From an uncultured Oceanobacter sp. (lineage in GTDB: Bacteria > Pseudomonadota > Gammaproteobacteria > Pseudomonadales > Oceanobacteraceae): a stretch of 39,890 nt of DNA. The stretch is taken from positions 1 through 39,890 of the forward strand of contig CAJXTI010000034.1 in NCBI GenBank assembly GCA_913061185.1. Direction: 5' to 3'. Of this stretch, positions 37,418-39,890 are shown in pieces (position 1 is the first letter of the stretch; every line of letters starts with the position of its first letter). Position numbers and translations under genes: made by a program. The notes under the pieces are model-generated. The model was not told the origin of the DNA and did no database searches. It saw nothing but the letters and a program-made list of their open reading frames with translations.

Positions 37418-37864
37418 ATGTCATTAACCAACGTCTTTGATATCGCCGGTTCTGGCATGAACGCCCAGTCCATCCGGATGAACACCACCGCATCGAACCT
37501 GGCCAACGCCGACAGTGCATCCAGTTCGGTCGACGAAACCTATCGTGCACGCAAACCCTGGTTTGCGGTGATGCAACAGCAAGCCCTGCAGCTGAACAAA
37601 GACAATCAGTTCAGTGAGCTGGAAGGCGATGTCGGGGCCGGGGTGCAGGTGCTGGGTATTGTTGAAAAGGACTCGCCGCTGCAGGCCCGTTTCCAGCCGG
37701 ATCATCCGATGGCCAATGAAGATGGCTATGTTTTTTACCCGAACGTCAATGTGGTGGAAGAGATGACCGACATGATGTCTTCCTCGCGCAGCTATCAGAT
37801 GAATGTTGAGGTAATGAAAACCGCCAAACAAATGTTGCAGCGCACGCTGACACTGGGTCAATAA
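37418..37864 (+). CDS. flgC: Flagellar basal-body rod protein FlgC
   Basis: From the ATG at 37418 the protein has 148 residues, with the rod-family N-terminus (IAGSGMNAQSIRMNTTASNL, ANADS) and the typical end VNVVEEMTDMMSSSRSYQMN followed by VEVMKTAKQMLQRTL. It forms part of the proximal rod with FlgB and FlgF. GGGGAG lies seven bases upstream; a TTG two codons earlier (37412), overlapping flgB, is possible but weaker. Confidence 0.97.
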   Translation: MSLTNVFDIAGSGMNAQSIRMNTTASNLANADSASSSVDETYRARKPWFAVMQQQALQLNKDNQFSELEGDVGAGVQVLGIVEKDSPLQARFQPDHPMANEDGYVFYPNVNVVEEMTDMMSSSRSYQMNVEVMKTAKQMLQRTLTLGQ

Positions 37865-37875
37865 GGGGAAGGTTT

Positions 37876-38676
37876 ATGGCAATCGGTGATGTAAGTTCAG
37901 CCGCCTCGATCCTCGATCAGTACCGCTCGGAAAGCAGCAGCTCGGTACAGAATCAGAGTAAACAAAATGAGCTGGGTCAGGATGCCTTTCTGGAACTGAT
38001 GGTGGCGCAGCTGAACAACCAGAACCCGCTTGATCCAATGGACAACCAGGCCTTTGTCGCCCAGCTGGCGCAGTTTTCGGCAGTAGAAGGCATCGACAAA
38101 CTGAACACCACCAGCGAAAGCATGATGTCGGAGTTCTCCTCCTATTCTGCCTTGCAGGCGTCCAGTCTGGTGGGTCAGTCGGTGATCGTGGATGGCAACC
38201 AGAATGGCCTGCTGCTGAGTGGCGGGGTGGTGAGCGGTTATACCGAGATTCCCGACAGTGCCAGCAACCTGACGTTGTCGATTCGCGACAGCAGTGGCCA
38301 GTTGCTGGAGCAATACCCGTTGGGTAACCACAGTGATGGCCCGGTATCGGTACGTTGGGATGGTCTCAACCTGATGATGGATGGCGAGATCGTACCGCTG
38401 ACAACTGCTGATCTGAATCGGCAGGAATATTATCTGGATGACAATGGCGAGCAGGTACTCGACAGCGAGGGCAATGCGGTGCTGAAACCGTACGACCCTG
38501 GCGAGTACCAGTTCACCCTGACCGGCACGCTTGCCGGTACAACGGAAGATATCAGTATGCAGATGAGTTCGCGGGTCGACAGCGTGACGTTGAACTCCAG
38601 TGGCCAGGTGACGTTGAATCTGACCGGTGGCCAAAAGGCCGGGCTGGCTGATGTCTCCCAGATTCTGGATGAATAA
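37876..38676 (+). CDS. flgD: Flagellar hook assembly protein FlgD
   Basis: The 266-residue hook cap protein has the conserved N-terminal segment LNNQNPLDPMDNQAFVAQL followed by QFSAVEGIDKLN, and the FlgD Ig-like and tudor-like domains in the C-terminal half (VSVRWDGLNLMMDGEIVPL; PYDPGEYQFTLTGTL). The cap guides FlgE polymerisation and is later removed. A short linker unusually rich in Asp/Glu (DDNGEQVLDSEGN, about 193-205) interrupts the Ig-like part. GGGGAAGG lies just upstream of the ATG, 11 bases after flgC. Confidence 0.96.
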   Translation: MAIGDVSSAASILDQYRSESSSSVQNQSKQNELGQDAFLELMVAQLNNQNPLDPMDNQAFVAQLAQFSAVEGIDKLNTTSESMMSEFSSYSALQASSLVGQSVIVDGNQNGLLLSGGVVSGYTEIPDSASNLTLSIRDSSGQLLEQYPLGNHSDGPVSVRWDGLNLMMDGEIVPLTTADLNRQEYYLDDNGEQVLDSEGNAVLKPYDPGEYQFTLTGTLAGTTEDISMQMSSRVDSVTLNSSGQVTLNLTGGQKAGLADVSQILDE

Positions 38677-38761
38677 TGAGTCCTGGCTATCCGACGTTGC
38701 CCACAGCGGGCAAGACAACCACCGAATTGTGTACGACAGGCAGTGAGAAGAGGAATATTTA

Positions 38762-39890
38762 ATGGCTTTTAATATTGGTTTGAGCGGTATCAGCGCAGCT
38801 TCCACCGACCTGTCGGTAGCGGGTAATAATATTGCCAATGCCAGCACCACCGGCTTTAAGGAATCGCGTACCGAATTTGGTGATCTTTACACCACCTCAT
38901 TACTGGGTAGCGGCAGTGCGCCGGTGGGCAGTGGTGTGCAGGTGGCTAACGTGCGTCAGGAATTCAGTCAGGGCAGTATTAGCGCGACCGATAACGCGCT
39001 TGATCTGGCGATCGACGGCAATGGTTTTTTTGTCTTGGCTGATAATGGTTCGCAGTCGTTTACCCGAGCGGGGATTTTCTCGCTCGACAAGGACGGCTAT
39101 GTGGTATCGAACAACGGTTCACGGCTGCAAGGCTTTATGGCCAGTGCCGCCGGTGATCTTAATGGCGTTATTGAAGACCTCAGTATCGATGCCTCCAACC
39201 AGGCACCGCGACTGACCAGCCTGGTGGAGGCGCAACTGAACCTCGATGCCGGTGAGGGCATTCTGCAACAGCAGGGCACGACGATTTCGACCACCGGTCT
39301 GGCCATCGGCATGGTGGACTCGGGTATTCTGGAATCCACCGCTTCAACACTGGTTGCGGCAGGGCAGCCGACCACGGCAGGCACGCCGTCGCAGTTGGCC
39401 TTTGCAACCGATCTGACTACGGTTGCAACCACGGGTTACACCAGTATCACAATGGATATTGATGCCGGTGATGGCACCGGTGTCCAAACGGTGACCCTGA
39501 CCGGGGTTGCCGCTGGCTCGACGGCGAACGATATTCTGGCGGATGTTCAGACTGCACTGGATAGCGCATTTGGTTCACAGCAATTTACTGCTACCCAGGG
39601 CAGTACTGGCGAACTGGTCATTCAACGCTCGGGCTATGCCGCGACCGATGGCAGTGCCTTTGTTGTTGCCAATACCACCGATTGGGATACCGAATTTGGT
39701 GCCAGTAGCCCGGTCAGCGCCGGGACAGCGGGTTCCTTGCTGTTTGTCGGCAGTACCCCGTTGAGCGTCGATTTCACCAGTATTGCGGGTACTTCCACTA
39801 CCACTCGGACAACGGCCAAACCACCGCTGACCATGGTCGGCAGCTCGGGGGGAGAATTTGCCACGCTGACGGCAGGCAGTATTTATGGTG
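38762..39890 (+). CDS. flgE: Flagellar hook protein FlgE (3' end outside window)
   Basis: The frame starts at ATG 38762 (GAAGAGGA upstream) and stays open to the right edge, giving 376 residues without a stop. The N-terminus is typical of FlgE (FNIGLSGISAASTDLSVAGN, then NIANASTTGFKESR and GSGVQVANVRQEFSQGSISA), as is the LDLAIDGNGFFVL segment. From about residue 150 on the sequence is a Thr/Ser/Ala/Gly-rich variable region (for example TMDIDAGDGTGVQTVTLTG), which indicates an enlarged outer hook domain. The conserved C-terminal helix is beyond the window. It follows flgD by 85 bases within the operon. Confidence 0.95.
   Translation, partial: MAFNIGLSGISAASTDLSVAGNNIANASTTGFKESRTEFGDLYTTSLLGSGSAPVGSGVQVANVRQEFSQGSISATDNALDLAIDGNGFFVLADNGSQSFTRAGIFSLDKDGYVVSNNGSRLQGFMASAAGDLNGVIEDLSIDASNQAPRLTSLVEAQLNLDAGEGILQQQGTTISTTGLAIGMVDSGILESTASTLVAAGQPTTAGTPSQLAFATDLTTVATTGYTSITMDIDAGDGTGVQTVTLTGVAAGSTANDILADVQTALDSAFGSQQFTATQGSTGELVIQRSGYAATDGSAFVVANTTDWDTEFGASSPVSAGTAGSLLFVGSTPLSVDFTSIAGTSTTTRTTAKPPLTMVGSSGGEFATLTAGSIYG

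Overview
The window looks like chromosomal DNA of a marine-type gammaproteobacterium, probably Oceanospirillales or a Pseudomonadales relative. This placement is inferred from the order thrS-infC-rpmI-rplT-pheS-pheT-ihfA-merR-tRNA-Pro, a NosP/NahK nitric-oxide module, sigma-54-driven flgBCDE genes and a GlyGly-CTERM (rhombosortase-type) protein. Base composition appears moderate and even. I see no transposase, integrase, phage gene or CRISPR array.

Layout. 0.3-4.1 kb: a FIST-domain NO sensor (NosP) overlapping a soluble PAS hybrid histidine kinase (NahK/ErcS'-like). 4.2-8.9 kb: a DUF808 membrane protein, a leucine-rich-repeat protein kinase with a short C-lobe, and an OsmC-YcaO fusion, closed by a bidirectional terminator. 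9.0-14.6 kb: an ErdR-like orphan LuxR-type response regulator on the minus strand, then a TonB-dependent receptor followed by a membrane sensor kinase and a second LuxR-type regulator, with a 15-bp tandem repeat between receptor and kinase. 14.7-19.4 kb: a DJ-1/YajL-like protein, a copper amine oxidase, a CtaG-like membrane protein and an AraC-type regulator that overlaps it tail to tail.

19.6-27.4 kb is the core translation block. The thrS leader holds a hairpin whose 7-nt loop carries CGU in anticodon position, like the E. coli thrS translational operator. infC starts at an AUC codon, so ATG-based gene calling truncates it. Intrinsic terminator-like hairpins lie between infC and rpmI and directly before pheS, suggesting attenuated sub-operons. 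The block ends with ihfA, a MerR-like regulator and tRNA-Pro(GGG).

27.7-36.7 kb is accessory: a soluble PAS-PAS chemoreceptor like BdlA, a secreted two-CXXCH cytochrome-like protein with a GlyGly-CTERM tail, and a 1764-residue lipoprotein that combines cadherin-like, choice-of-anchor-J, PKD, endonuclease/exonuclease/phosphatase, PhoX-type phosphatase and OB-like parts. This pair is the most unusual gene content here, and its likely role is surface phosphorus scavenging (inference). 36.9-39.9 kb begins a flagellar rod/hook operon, flgB-flgC-flgD-flgE, behind a consensus sigma-54 promoter; flgE runs off the window.
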